Shown in pieces: positions 1 through 11,119 of a stretch of DNA of 64,000 bases (its first letter is position 1; each line of letters starts with the position of its first letter). The notes under the pieces are model-generated. The model ran no database searches and was not told the DNA's origin. It worked only from the letters and a program-made list of their open reading frames with translations. Source of the stretch: Pyrenochaeta sp. MPI-SDFR-AT-0127 (taxonomy: Eukaryota > Ascomycota > Dothideomycetes > Pleosporales > Cucurbitariaceae); NCBI GenBank assembly GCA_020747015.1, contig JAGTJM010000010.1, forward strand, positions 434,001-498,000. The letters run 5' to 3'. The position numbers and the translations under genes were made by a program.

Positions 1-2
1 GC

Positions 3-1229
3 ATCTTAACCGCTGACGAGTTTGCTGCCATCGAGAAGGGTTTCGCACAGATCAAGGAAGAGTGGGCGTCAAATACCTTCGCGGTCAAAGCCAACGATGA
101 GGACATTCACACAGCTAACGAGAGGAGGCTGAGCGAGGTCATTGGCAAAGAAATTGGCGGAAAGCTACACACAGGGCGGAGCAGGAACGAGCAGGTCGCA
201 ACTGATATGCGACTCTGGTTGAGGGAACAATTGAGGACACTCGAGGGTTATCTGAAGTTGCTCATTCAGACTTCTGTACAGCGTGCAGAGGCGGAGATTG
301 ACGTGTTGATTCCTGGCTACACACATCTCCAAAAAGCGCAACCCGTGCGCTGGTCACACTGGATACTCTCTCACGCGACTGCGTTCGCTTCCGAACTCGA
401 GCGTCTTCGAGAGGTTATACGACGTGTTAATCGCTCTCCTCTCGGCTGCGGCGCACTCGCTGGCAATCCTTTCAACATTGATCGTGATGCCATGGCCAAA
501 GAGCTGGGCTTCGAGGGCCTCCTCACCAACTCGCTCAATGCTGTAGGCGACCGTGATTTCGTCTTCGAGACCATGCAATGGGGCTCTAGCTTCATGCTCA
601 AGATGTCTCGCTGGGCTGAAGATTTGATCATCTACTCAAGCCTGGAATTCGGGTTTGTGAGACTTGCAGATGCATACTCCACAGGAAGCTCACTTATGCC
701 ACAAAAGAAGAACGCAGATTCTTTGGAGTTGATTCGCGGCAAGAGTGGACGTGCGTTTGGACACATGGCTGGCTTGTATGTTACCATCAAAGGCCTTCCA
801 ACGACTTACAACAAGGATCTACAAGAGTCTGTTGAGCCGTTGATCGACCACATCAAGACTGTCAGCGATTCTATCCAGATCGCAACCGGCGTTTTGTCAA
901 CCCTTAGCATCAATGCGGAAAAGATGCATGCTGCTTTGGCTCCTGAGATGTTGGCTACAGAGTTCGCAGACTACCTCGTCAGGAAGGGTGTGCCCTTCCG
1001 GGAGGGTCATCACATCTCCGGTCGTGTTGTTGCCTTGGCCGAGGATAACAATATCCCAATGGATAAGCTAAGCTTGGAGCAGCTCAAGGGTATCGACCCG
1101 CGCTTAGGCGACGATGTAGTCGAGTGCTTGGACTATGAACGTGCAGTCGAGTTGAAAAACGCAACAGGTGGCACCAGTAAGAGTGCTGTTCTAGAGCAGG
1201 TTGAAATATTGAAGAAGATTCTTCAGTAA
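3..1229 (+). CDS. ARG4: Argininosuccinate lyase, 5'-truncated by the window edge
   Basis: This enzyme splits argininosuccinate into arginine and fumarate, the last step of arginine synthesis. The frame is open from base 3 to the stop at 1229 (408 residues), so roughly the first 50-60 residues of a protein of about 465 lie outside the window. The fumarase/aspartase-superfamily signature [10 protein letters not shown] is intact near base 690. Other conserved stretches are HTGRSRNEQ near 170-195 and [13 protein letters not shown] near 315-350. The end is conserved too, with the segment GGTSKSAV shortly before the stop. No intron is seen in this part. The family call is secure; only the N-terminus is missing. 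Confidence 0.96.
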   Translation: MLTADEFAAIEKGFAQIKEEWASNTFAVKANDEDIHTANERRLSEVIGKEIGGKLHTGRSRNEQVATDMRLWLREQLRTLEGYLKLLIQTSVQRAEAEIDVLIPGYTHLQKAQPVRWSHWILSHATAFASELERLREVIRRVNRSPLGCGALAGNPFNIDRDAMAKELGFEGLLTNSLNAVGDRDFVFETMQWGSSFMLKMSRWAEDLIIYSSLEFGFVRLADAYSTGSSLMPQKKNADSLELIRGKSGRAFGHMAGLYVTIKGLPTTYNKDLQESVEPLIDHIKTVSDSIQIATGVLSTLSINAEKMHAALAPEMLATEFADYLVRKGVPFREGHHISGRVVALAEDNNIPMDKLSLEQLKGIDPRLGDDVVECLDYERAVELKNATGGTSKSAVLEQVEILKKILQ

Positions 1230-1655
1230 GTGTAAAGGTCATGCTTGAAAAATCGCTACAAGGTCAAAAGCATGTTTGGTATGATGAAACACTACGGTTT
1301 AAATGATAGACACGAAAAGATAGGGTCATCTCAACGTAGTAAAATATGCGTACAGAGCGCGATGCAAAATTGGCTTGGCCTCAGTGTTGTGCTCGTCGAT
1401 GATCACACTTCCATACCCGAATCTTCTAGCCACATATTCACTTCATTTATCATCTTAAAACAAAGGGATTCAGATATGGTTTTCCATTTATTGTTCCAAA
1501 ATGGTCGACTGATTCATAAGCGCCTTTAAATGCAGAGTCACTGGCCGCTGAGATACGAGTTCAGGGCTGCTTCCGTCCTAAATGCGCCAACACAAAATAT
1601 TTGTACACTCGCACTTAAGGTCCTACATCACCTCCTGTAACTATGCACAATTTGC
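1230..1655. other. Convergent intergenic region
   Basis: This holds the 3' flanks of the lyase (+) and the dioxygenase (-). It is AT-rich with short open frames of no coding character. I see no RNA gene or repeat. Confidence 0.5.
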
Positions 1656-2721
1656 TCACCAGAATTCAGTCTCAGTGTCCATAAGTCCTGGATTCAATAA
1701 TTTTACAGGCTCCTCCATATCCACCCAGCCCATGTAAGGTTTACTTGCCCCAAAGCCTGCAAACCTCTGGATATCTAGCGGCAACTCGCTGATCTTGTTC
1801 AAGTCGTTCGCCAAGTACTGGTTCTCTTCCTGCCGCAAATACCCACGAGTGGCAAATGCAGCATATACTAGACGCTCTTCATCTGTTGTTGTGTTTGATC
1901 CTGCTCCATGGTAGACGCCGCCCAGCATGAAGAAGGCATCACCAGGACTCATCTCAGCATGCGCAAATTGCTCGGGTGAGGCACCGTAAGAAGGTGGTCG
2001 TACCTGGTAGTCCCAAAGATGACTACCTGGTACAATTCGAGTTGCTCCGTTTTCCTTGGTACATGACTTGCCTGCTACGAAGAGGCAAAGCATTGTATCT
2101 CGGCCTAAGTGGTGTGTAGGTGCTGGGGGTTGTTGAGTGTGGTAGATGTCGTCATCGCGATGGAGGCCTTGAGCTTTTGTTCCGGGCCCAACAGAAAATG
2201 TCACGGTCGTACTTAATTGCGGCGGACTTACGCTGGTTCGGGCTTCGTCTCCATGCTGAATCTCTTGTCAGTATCCATCTTCTATGATTGTATGATTGAC
2301 TTACCCAAGAGTTTGTTAATCGACTCGAAAGGAAGTGATCGCAGACACGATGCCAGGTCTTGTTGCCCGCAACTGACAAAGCATATGTTCGAGATTTGCT
2401 CAGAAGGCCTGTGACCATCTTTGTGGTTGCGGGTACAAAGTTCTCGCGCTTTGCATCCGCTTTCTGAGTGGCATCGATGTATGGTCGGATTTCCCCTTCC
2501 ATCTCATCCAAAGTATGTTGTGAGTACATGCCTCGAACAATACAGCCGCCGGATAGCTTTAAGCTTTGTATGATGTCTGTGATAAGATCCTCTTGCCTGC
2601 CATATGTTGAGCAGTCGAGGTCAGCAATAATTGGCGAAGATGGTTTATTCGGTGTTTGTTGTTTGGAGACGATATGCTCGTTCCAATCCAAGGTAGCATC
2701 ACAGAGCAGTGCAGGAGCCAT
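1656..2721 (-). CDS. Phytanoyl-CoA dioxygenase (PhyH) family Fe(II)/2-oxoglutarate oxygenase
   Basis: There are two exons, 2721-2305 and 2255-1656, separated by a 49 nt GT-AG intron (GTAAGT...TTCAG, phase 0). They give 338 residues. PhyH-type oxygenases hydroxylate or rearrange small molecules using Fe(II), O2 and 2-oxoglutarate, and fungal members often tailor secondary metabolites. The iron ligands are visible: the HxD motif in LHRDDDIYH and the distal His in GGVYHGAGSNTT. An Arg in ATRGYLRQEENQ is placed to bind 2-oxoglutarate. It is transcribed away from the MFS gene at 3761, so the two may share a promoter; a role in metabolite production with export is inference. The substrate is unknown. 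Confidence 0.85.
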
Positions 2722-3760
2722 GATAGGAAATTCGGACTGGGGTCAAGGTGTGAAGATGTTTTAGAGTCAAGGGTGTTGTATCAAAAGAACTCGCGTTTGA
2801 TTTAGTTGACAACAAAGGAGAGCAATGCGCATCGACATATATGCCATTCCAGCTCAGACAAACATAAGAGGCACAAAACCATCGTGGCTGTTATTCTATC
2901 ATTCACCAATAGATTACCTTGAGGCCATGTCCACGGCGGTAGCGCAAGCTAATTGGAGCTATGCAAGTCTAGTCTCGCGTACCCATACCATTTCTCCCGG
3001 CATCGCCTATGCCAGCCACTGGTGTCCACTATTTTCTTTCTTTTCTCCAATCAACTCCCTCAACAATGGGCTTGTGTGGCTTGACATCTCTGAGCTGGTA
3101 GTACACCGCCCAAAATGGTGGAGCTGGATAGCCTTATCTTGGCACACGCCTTGTTCTTCAGCTTCGACGCCACCATCGACCGATGTTTCTTTTTCCTCGC
3201 CAGGCCACTTTTTTTCCGATGTCCTTAGCCTAATTCAGAGTCATAACGTCCTAAAGGAGTGACTAGAAAGGTAAAGTCGATAAAATGTTCAGGGGGAGGG
3301 CCTCGCCAGACACGACACAGGGCTACGCGGCACACTTATGGCGAAGCCACGTACAACTCTGATCTGATTTGCACAATCTCAAACAACATTGCTAACAAAA
3401 GCATCGTTTCTGATCGAATTGTTTGATCTTGGATAGGAGGCTTCGCTTACTGCCCTAAATTAGGCCGGTCTCGAAGACGCTTCGCCTACTTGGGCATCGT
3501 GGGCCACTCGACGTAGCTGAAGCGGCGCTTCTTTAGGTCACGATGCATTCGTTGGCGACGCGGGGCGTCCGCTTCAGTGTGTCAACACCGCTCACGTCCG
3601 TCAATACTTGCTCTTCAGCTTGGGCACGATATTCGCCTCCAATGTTAGCATATCCTGGCGGCCTTCGCTATGGCTTCACTTACCTCCCGCTGTTCGTCAA
3701 ATCTTCTCTCTGCTCATGTTCTTGTACCATTCTTGATTTCATCACTTCATATCGCTCATT
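2722..3760. promoter_or_regulatory. Divergent promoter region of dioxygenase and MFS genes
   Basis: About 1 kb lies between the two divergent start codons. Open frames here (for example 2825-3262 and 3543-3809) lack family features and look fortuitous. The segment 3430-3580 carries a near-direct repeat (3438-3451 and 3477-3490) and a perfect 9-bp inverted repeat, CTGAAGCGG at 3517-3525 and CCGCTTCAG at 3569-3577. Inverted CGG/CCG triplets are the kind of element bound by Zn2Cys6 regulators, but no binding is shown. Confidence 0.4.
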
Positions 3761-5285
3761 ATGCTTTCTACATCTCGGTTTGCGGCTTTTAGGAGCTCCA
3801 AGCCTTTGATTCTATTCACAATATGTACGGCTATGTTCTCCGATGGGTTTACCTACGGCATCGTCACGCCGGTAATACCTTTTCTTTTACAGGATGAGAA
3901 TCTCTTGATCAACAACAATGGTATTTCAATCCTTGCTATTAAGGCATTTAAACATCAACTTATTATGCATAGTACAACTCACAACGTCTCTCCTTATAGC
4001 ATCTTTCTCCTTAGCAGATTTCTTTGGAGCACGTAAGTGCCTTCCGGTAGCCTCACTAGTTTTCTCAAGGTTCGATTCTGACAAAAAGCTAGCACTCTGC
4101 GCTTGGTACGTTGACCGTGCTCGAAGCCGTCGCCTGCCATGGTACTTTGGTATCGTTCTCATCACGACCGGAAGTCTCCTCTTTGGCCTTTCGAATAACA
4201 TTGCCATGTTGATGTGCAGTCGTATCTTCCACGGTCTCTCTTCATCTATTCTCTACACTGTCGGCCTAGCAGTCTTGGTTGACACTATCGGCAAAGATGA
4301 GGTTGGCAAATGGATGGGTACAGCCATGAGCTGCAACAACATTGGCATAATTGTTAGTCCACTCCTTGGCGGCATCGTATACGATAAGGCTGGCAAGATG
4401 GCCGTATTCGGTATCATGCTTGGCTTAGGTGCCATCGACATTGTGCTTCGAGTGGTGATGAAAGAACAACCAAGAGACATGAAAGTGTTCATGAAGAGTA
4501 GCAACAGCTCTGGATCACTGACGACAAAAGAGGGGGATGAAAAAGAGAAAGAACCTCACATCACCATTACGGCGTTGCCTTCTACTCCGCAAAGCAACGA
4601 TACTGCAACCTCCGCGAATGCCTCTAGAACCCGCCGTCTACCCGGTATCCTTGCCCTCGTCCGGTCTCCACGCCTCCTAGCTGCCATGTTCGGCGTATTC
4701 ATCAACGAAACAATAATTGCGTCGCTGTGTGCTACGCTACCGTTATTCGTCCACTCAACATTCGACTGGACAGCCCTACCAGCTGGTCTTCTCTTCCTTT
4801 GCATCGCTATTCCCGCTTTCGGTGGGCCTCTCGCAGGCGCGCTATCAGACCGCTTTGGAGCACGATGGATTGCCGTCTCCGGCTTTGCTCTTACCGCACC
4901 GATACTTATCTTGCTCAGACTGGTGCAGCATGACAGTCTCCAACAGAAGATACTTCTCTGTGCCCTACTGACCATCGCCGGTTCCACAGTAACCTTATTT
5001 CTTGCGCCGCTTGGAGCTGAGTGCTCATTTGTAGCAGAAGAGGCGTCAGAAGCCCTAGGGTGTGATTTGTATGCCAGCAGCTTCTCATTAATGAACTGCT
5101 CGCTTGCTTCTGCGGGTTTGTTGGGACCCATGGCCGCGGGTGGGTTGATGGACAGCGTAGGGTGGAAATGGATGACTGTTGCAATGGGTTGCTTTTGTGC
5201 GATGGGCATCGCGCCTTGTGCACTTGTAACAGGAGACAAACGCGCTGTTATTAAAAAGGTTGAAGACAATAGTACAAGCGCTTGA
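3761..5285 (+). CDS. Major facilitator superfamily transporter (DHA1, vesicular-amine-transporter-like)
   Basis: Three exons, 3761-3920, 3973-4032 and 4093-5285, join in phase to 470 residues; the introns are 52 and 60 nt. Exon 2 supplies the middle of the first helices (frame reading LTTSLLIASFSLADFFGA), and exon 3 continues with VDRARSRRLPW, the MFS motif-A loop. The fold is about 12 helices with a charged cytoplasmic loop (residues about 200-250, rich in Ser, Glu and Lys). This subgroup opens with a segment like MFSDGFTYGIVTPVIPF, seen near residue 25. Proton-driven export of small organic molecules at the plasma membrane is the family role; the substrate cannot be told. It ends 55 bp from the end of the convergent lyase gene. 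Confidence 0.88.
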
Positions 5286-5340
5286 GACGGAATTACTTAA
5301 TAAGTAGTAAAAATTATATTTATGTTAGACCATTCAGTAT

Positions 5341-7381
5341 CTACTTCACTTCCAACCTCAGTGCATCATACTGAACATAAACGCTCTCTGGCAGCAGAGC
5401 ACTCTCATAGTTCGTTCCATTGTACGGTAGGCTCAGGACAAATGCGTTCTCCCCTTCTTTGAGTAGCTTCGCATCAAAAGAAAACTTGTGCGCAATGTTG
5501 TAGCAAATGACTGCCGAGCGCACGGCGCAGGAGCTGCTGTGGTGGTATCTATTCAAGTCGTTAGTGTTGTTCATTTAAAAATATGAATTGATGAATGAGA
5601 CTGAGTACGTACGGGATGACCCATGGCTCCAAGTCCTTGCCATTTACATTGACTGTGTAGGGCAGATTGGAGTACGGCTCGCTCGCATTGAACACATCCG
5701 TATTGCCAGCAGCAGTTTTGGCACCTGCAAGCTGAACCGTGAAGGTCGCTGTCTTTTTATTGCGTAGCTGGTGTGTCTTTGCATCGAAAAGGATCGTCCA
5801 GTTGTTGATGTTATCATAGACGGGGTTAGGACGCTCATAGTTTGCCTTGCCACCATACACACTCCAATGCACATAATTGAGCGCTGTAGCTGGATCATCA
5901 CGTCCCACTTTGAACTCGACACCTTCGGGGAAGTCGGTGACAAAGTCGTAGTCTGCCCAGTAGACTCTGTATTCTTGAGGATGAAGAGTGCGATTCGACC
6001 GTGCGTAGCCATGGCGGTACTCACCCGATGACTTGTCAGGTGTGCCAATACGCCATAATTCAGTACCGGAGCTCTCTGGCTTCCATTCCGTGCGTACGTA
6101 TGTTTGTTTTGTAGCAACAACAACAACGTCATCCAGGATGAAATCGCCGAACACACCATCAGCGTGGATCGTAAGCCGATACGTTCCAGCCTTGACACGT
6201 GGGATAGTCACCTCGCCCTGCTTATCGATATTGCCCCAGTACTGGAATGCTTTCGTGTCATATACATTGTCTTGGTAATCGACTCCGTTTTGCGCGAGGA
6301 CCGCGATGGGCTTCTTGGCTCCCTTAGGTAAGTTGATTCTCGCCTTGAAAGTTCCACGTGCGGAGGAAGTAACAAGATTGGGAACATGCTTTGCAATGGA
6401 ATCGTAGAATTTGGCGTTCCATTCGGGCCTGAGACCATACTGTTCAGCATCACGTCGAAGCTCGTCGAGTGAGCCGCCTTTGTTGAAGTGGAAATACTGG
6501 GGCCCGAAAGTACGATCGAAGCCATTCGTGATGTTGGGTGTCTGGTCGCCGTGGTGATTGCTCGATATATAATTGTATACAATACCGTCCACCACGAGAT
6601 CTGAGTGCAATGGGCCTCCGAAATAGGTTTCAACGGTATTATGCACTAGCCATGCCCCGTATGTCGAACCATTGCTCCCGGTACCGTCAGCCCACATTCC
6701 ATGGGCTTTGTGGTCCCTCCAGGTATCCTGGAAAGTGTACTTGGTAAAGTAATCCCCGACGCCAGTTACATATGGATCATCCTTATTCGGCAAGTACCAC
6801 GTCGCATCTTGAACTGTGACTTGACCGGCTGTATCCGGCCGAGGAGCAGCAAAGTCTTCATTGGTGACGAAATGAGTAAAAAGCGGTGGGTCGTGATTCG
6901 GTCTGAACAGCGTCCTAAGCTCTTGTAGATTCCGCAAGAATGGCGTTGTCTCATTGTAGTACATGACACGACTGAATGTATGCAGGCCTGTTTCTCCTTC
7001 TCTCAGAAACCAGTATTGCTCCAAGCGCTGTCCGGTTGGAGCGTATGTCTCGCCCATGCTGATACCGCCATACTTCTTTCCCGTCGAGTCTGTTCCTTGA
7101 AAAAGCTCGTAAGTCACGTTTCTTCCGCGACCAGGAGTCCAAAACCCGCTGGGTGTGCAATAGCAATCAAGATACGGGCCCACTCCGGTGTTGCCATTCT
7201 CGGTACCAAGAAGATTCTGGCCATCGAGAGTGAGCTTGTTGACATAGCCGCGTGACTTGCTAACTGAAGCAACAAGTCTATCGTTGGAAATAGTGAGACT
7301 GCTGTTGGTCTGAGTGGCGTTGAGCCAGGCGCACGCCGTGGACGAAAAGAGAAGTGCAACGGTAGCTACGAGGGAGCGCAT
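5341..7381 (-). CDS. Secreted rhamnogalacturonan lyase, polysaccharide lyase family 4
   Basis: Two exons, 7381-5613 and 5548-5341 (64 nt intron), encode 658 residues. PL4 enzymes cleave the rhamnose-galacturonate backbone of pectin by beta-elimination outside the cell. The ATG at 7381 is preferred to the one at 7417 because it starts a clean signal peptide (MRSLVATVALLFSSTACA). An N-terminal lyase domain fills roughly residues 20-330, followed by a fibronectin-III-like segment and a C-terminal carbohydrate-binding-like jelly roll, as usual for the family. Many N-glycosylation sequons are present. The protein length matches the family. It points to plant cell-wall degradation by a saprobe or plant pathogen. 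It is divergent from the MFS gene at 7861. Confidence 0.9.
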
Positions 7382-7860
7382 GGTGAAAACGAGTGGCACC
7401 AATGAGCGCTGCAACACAACAACGTCCTTCCCCCTCCATTATTATACCAGGCTCGCGGGGAAATTAATTCAGGGGATCTTCCTCAGGATCCGGGGTATTG
7501 AGGAGACGGTAATTTGGGATAATGTTTAGACCGGGTATTCGGTGAGAAGAGGACCGAAGAGGCCGCGGAGCGCATCGTTTTTGGGTATCGCGTCTGGAGA
7601 CGCCATGCTTCTAGTAAACTTAGCATCAGAGAACGTGTGTATTCCGTACAAGGTCCCGTCGGTAAGATTAGTTTGTCGATTCATGCACGTGTTCGTCGTC
7701 CTCCATGGGGCCCCACAGAGTCATTTGATCGCGCCAAACTCAAGACACATTACGTCATGTGCAACTGCGCAAACCTTCTCTTCGTCTCAACTCTTCATCC
7801 ACAACACGCCCCGGTCATTGCATCGGGTTTGAAGTTTCGGGTACTTTGTATTCAGAAAGC
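7382..7860. promoter_or_regulatory. Divergent promoter region (PL4 lyase / MFS)
   Basis: This lies between two divergent start codons. An in-frame ATG at 7759 could extend the MFS gene, but the extra residues resemble no transporter N-terminus. I see no clear regulatory motif. Confidence 0.4.
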
Positions 7861-9419
7861 ATGACCTTGATAGGAAGAGATGGGAGATCGCACGAAACTG
7901 AAGCTCTACTAGCCCGTTCGGATACAGCGGCCCCCGTGGTTGCGTTCGGTCCTGACGACCCCGAAGACCCTCGAAACTGGCCGAATTCTCGAAAGTGGCT
8001 CATGGTAGCAGCCATTATACCTATTGATTTGAGCGTATCATGGGGCGCCTCCGGGTTTAGTCCTGCCGCAGGGGACTTCGCTAAAGATGTTGGCGTGTCA
8101 CCCCAAGTCGCAACCCTAGGGTTGAGCATGTATGTTCTGGGACTCGCATTTGGACCCATGACACTAGCCCCTTTATCCGAGTACTACGGGAGGAGGCCAG
8201 TGTACATTGTATCTTACGGGATCTTTCTGCTTCTGCTGCTTGGAACGACCTATGTGGAGAACCTCGGCCCGTTCCTAGTCCTTCGTCTCCTTTCAGGCTA
8301 CTTCTCCTCGACAACAATATCGAATTTTGGTGGAACTATCGCAGATCTATTCCACCATCATGATACAGGACCGGCCATGTCATGGTTTCTTTGGGCGGCG
8401 ACAGGAGGTAGCCCAACTGGCTTCGTTCTCTTCAGCTTTATTGCACAAGGCAGATCATGGCACGCTGTATTCCGCATTATGTTCTTCATATGCTTCGCCT
8501 TCTGGTTGGTCTTGGTGATGGTACTATACGCGCTTGGAGAGACTAGACATAATGTCATTCTACTTCAGAGGGCGAGAGCATTGCGGAAAGCGACTGGAGA
8601 GGAGCATCTCGATGTACCAGATGAGATGAAACAACGAGGCCCAAAGCAGCTGTTCGGCACAGCGCTCGCGAGGCCGTTTCGATTCTTGGCAGGTGAAGCT
8701 ATCGTTCAATTTGGCGCACTTTACAATGGGTTCTTATATGGCTTGTCGTTCCTTTTCAATGGAGCCTTTCATATGATATTTGGTCCTGACGGCTACGGCT
8801 TCGACACCATCGGAGTTGGCATTTGTTTCATTGGTATCGTGGTTGGTATCAGCATGGGACTCGTGTCCAATATCTATCAAGAACGCTACTATCAGCGGCA
8901 AGTCGCCCAGTCTGGGCATCGCGATGTCCCGGAAGCACGAGTACACCACGCTAAGGTGGCTGCCATTGTGCTGCCTGTATCTTTGCTCGCTTTCGCTTTC
9001 ACTTCAGCACCAAGTATCCACCCGATCTTCCCAGTCTTTGCCAGCGCTTTCTGGGGCTGGAGCTTCTACACACTCAGTAAGTTGAAAGTGCAAAAGTAGT
9101 CCATCTCACTGGTGCTAATTTATGCGTTTCTGTAGTCCTCATGACTCTTACATACACCGAAGACGCCTACAAAACATATTCGGCTTCAGCGCTTGCTGGT
9201 ATCGGACTTGTCAGGAATCTTGCCGGTGCAGGCTTCCCGCTCATTGGCAGGAAGTTGTTCTTGCACTCTGGTACGAGAAACGCAAGCTTGATACTGATGG
9301 CTATAGCAGTCTTATTGGTACCAATCCCTTTCGTTCTCGAAAGCCGAGGCGTTTCGCTGCGGAAAAGGAGTCCCTGGGCCGCAGCGCATGAAGATGATGA
9401 TGATAACGATGCTGAATAG
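7861..9419 (+). CDS. MFS transporter, DHA1 polyamine/drug-resistance type
   Basis: Exons 7861-9076 and 9136-9419 flank a 59 nt intron (GTAAGT...CTGTAG) and encode 499 residues. The N-terminal cytoplasmic segment contains DPEDPRNWPNSRKW, the standard lead-in of the fungal drug:H+ antiporter-1 family that includes yeast Tpo and Flr proteins. Motif A follows the second helix as PLSEYYGRRPVY. The last exon supplies the final two helices and an acidic tail (EDDDDNDAE). The expected role is plasma-membrane efflux of polyamines or toxic compounds. The start at 7861 was chosen over an upstream in-frame ATG because it begins close to the conserved motif. Confidence 0.88.
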
Positions 9420-10474
9420 AATGCAAGCATCAATTAGCTACTCACTAACTCTGTTGGTGGCATGTTTGCAGTCACGTTGGACGCGCTTTTGATACATGCC
9501 AGCTGGCTCCACTCGAAGTCTGCCTGATCAGCGTCTACTACATTCATGGATGCGGGGCGCCCGAACCAATCATTCTATCAAGACTAGGCTAGGCCACTCG
9601 CTCAGTCACTTACTGGAGGGAATTAGAGCTGCACATCACTGGAGTTGTTTCCTGCGTGCGATGAACTTTTCCAGATATCTGCAGCAGCGTCGAACAAATC
9701 TGCGCGAAAGGTTTTAAACGGACTTCGATGAACAACCCTGTCAAGAAGCGGAGACTTACCTCTGGTTTGCCTCCCAATTATTGTAGGATTCCACTCTGGT
9801 TGCGCGGCTCCATATATGATCACGTGAGGTAATCGTTCACGTTGGATACTCCCCCACCATTGGCTCAACGAAATATGACGCACCACAAATCTAGCATAAA
9901 CGGGTTTCAAACACGACAGAACGCATCGTTTCGGATCTGCAAGACGTTCTAGCGCGTAATTCTTCGTTCGATGCCGGCCAACCATGTATGTGGCACAGCC
10001 AAGGTGTGGGCGCTTAGTGCTAGATCTCGCGCTGGCCCATCTGCACACCGGTATATTCATAGATCTGGTTCTACGCTTATGAACAGGAAGACTGAAGCAT
10101 CATTGGAGTTCTCCAGCCTTGAAATTTTCTTTCTTTCATTTGTTCGTTTCCTTTCTAGTCTGTTGTGTTGGCGTTCTGCGAACGTCTCACTACGAATTCC
10201 CTTTTACCTTTTTTCCTCTCACTTCTCTAATCCCGGATTATCTGCATTGCGTGGGGCGTCTTATCGACTTTACATACACACACCAACAGATTCTCTTCAA
10301 CAAGATCAACACGCAAGCCGTGTTTAATTACGCCGTCGTTGTTTCACTCGAGAGCAAACCAAAATCTCAAGCCTTCTTTCAAAACTACACCGTCTCCAAA
10401 ACACCAAGGAATTTTGCTCTTCCAGGCGAAATTTTTGTTGTCATCTACACTCCCAAAGCAGACAAACAACAAAA
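9420..10474. other. Intergenic region with pyrimidine-rich leader
   Basis: No convincing gene is seen. The segment about 10120-10310 is strongly pyrimidine-rich (runs of CTTT and TTTCC), typical of a fungal core promoter and 5' leader for the small gene starting at 10475. Confidence 0.45.
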
Positions 10475-10888
10475 ATGTCCTGCAACGCCTTCTCACAAAT
10501 CCCCGCCCCACCCACTACCCTCCCCTCCTGCGCGGTCCCCATTGGCGGCTCAAACTCGTCAATACTAGATGCATGCTGTAACGGGCATATCAACGCCATC
10601 GCCACATACTCGGACCCCAAAGCAGACGCCAACCTCGAAGACGACGACGGCTGCTTCCAGTACTGCACGACGGACAGCCCGGCCAACGTCGAAGCATGCC
10701 TGTCACAGAAGCTGGCCGAGTATGCAACCTCTGGGCCAAAGTTTGAGTGCTTCAATGTTAATGTGGAGGGTGTGAGGAAGGGTGGAAGTGGGGGGTACAG
10801 CAGTGCGGGAGGGAGAGTGAGGGTCAAGGGTTGGGTTATGGGTGTTGTGCTGGGAATGGGGTTTGTGGGTGCGGTTGTCGGCATATAA
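10475..10888 (+). CDS. Small Cys-rich protein with C-terminal hydrophobic segment
   Basis: This is an intronless frame of 137 residues with a good fungal start context (ACAAAAATG). I do not recognise the family. It has eight cysteines (residues 3, 19, 34, 35, 60, 64, 75, 92), including a CC pair and a CFQYC motif. A Gly/Ser-rich stretch follows, and then a hydrophobic tail of about 20 residues (VKGWVMGVVLGMGFVGAVVGI, from about residue 117). There is no N-terminal signal peptide, so it may be tail-anchored or GPI-like with an unusual N-terminus. The disulfide-style pattern is reminiscent of small extracellular fungal proteins, but the lack of a signal peptide argues for caution. An unannotated upstream exon is possible. 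Confidence 0.6.
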   Translation: MSCNAFSQIPAPPTTLPSCAVPIGGSNSSILDACCNGHINAIATYSDPKADANLEDDDGCFQYCTTDSPANVEACLSQKLAEYATSGPKFECFNVNVEGVRKGGSGGYSSAGGRVRVKGWVMGVVLGMGFVGAVVGI

Positions 10889-11119
10889 TCGAGTGAGGCA
10901 ATGGGTAGAGCACCTGTTTTGGGCGTTGTTGGTTTCGATTGTTGCATTCATCGGCGTTACTGAGCATGGGGGTTATCAACGCACGACTCGACGGTCAGAG
11001 TAAGGTGTAAGATGGACAGTATCATAGAGGCCTATACCCATTTCTAGGAATACATGATTGGTGAAGTTTATCAAAAATGGTCTCAAACTCCGTTGGATGC
11101 AAAATTACACGGTTCCTTT

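Noticed and set aside
2825..3262. 145-codon open frame in the divergent promoter
   Set aside because: No domain, odd composition, and it lies between two well-supported divergent starts.
4556..5269. Open minus-strand frame of 237 codons
   Set aside because: Antisense to the MFS exon, with no motif.
1656..9419. Secondary-metabolite gene cluster
   Set aside because: An oxygenase and two exporters are present but no backbone enzyme (PKS, NRPS, terpene synthase), and a pectin lyase sits in the middle. At most it is a small unit.
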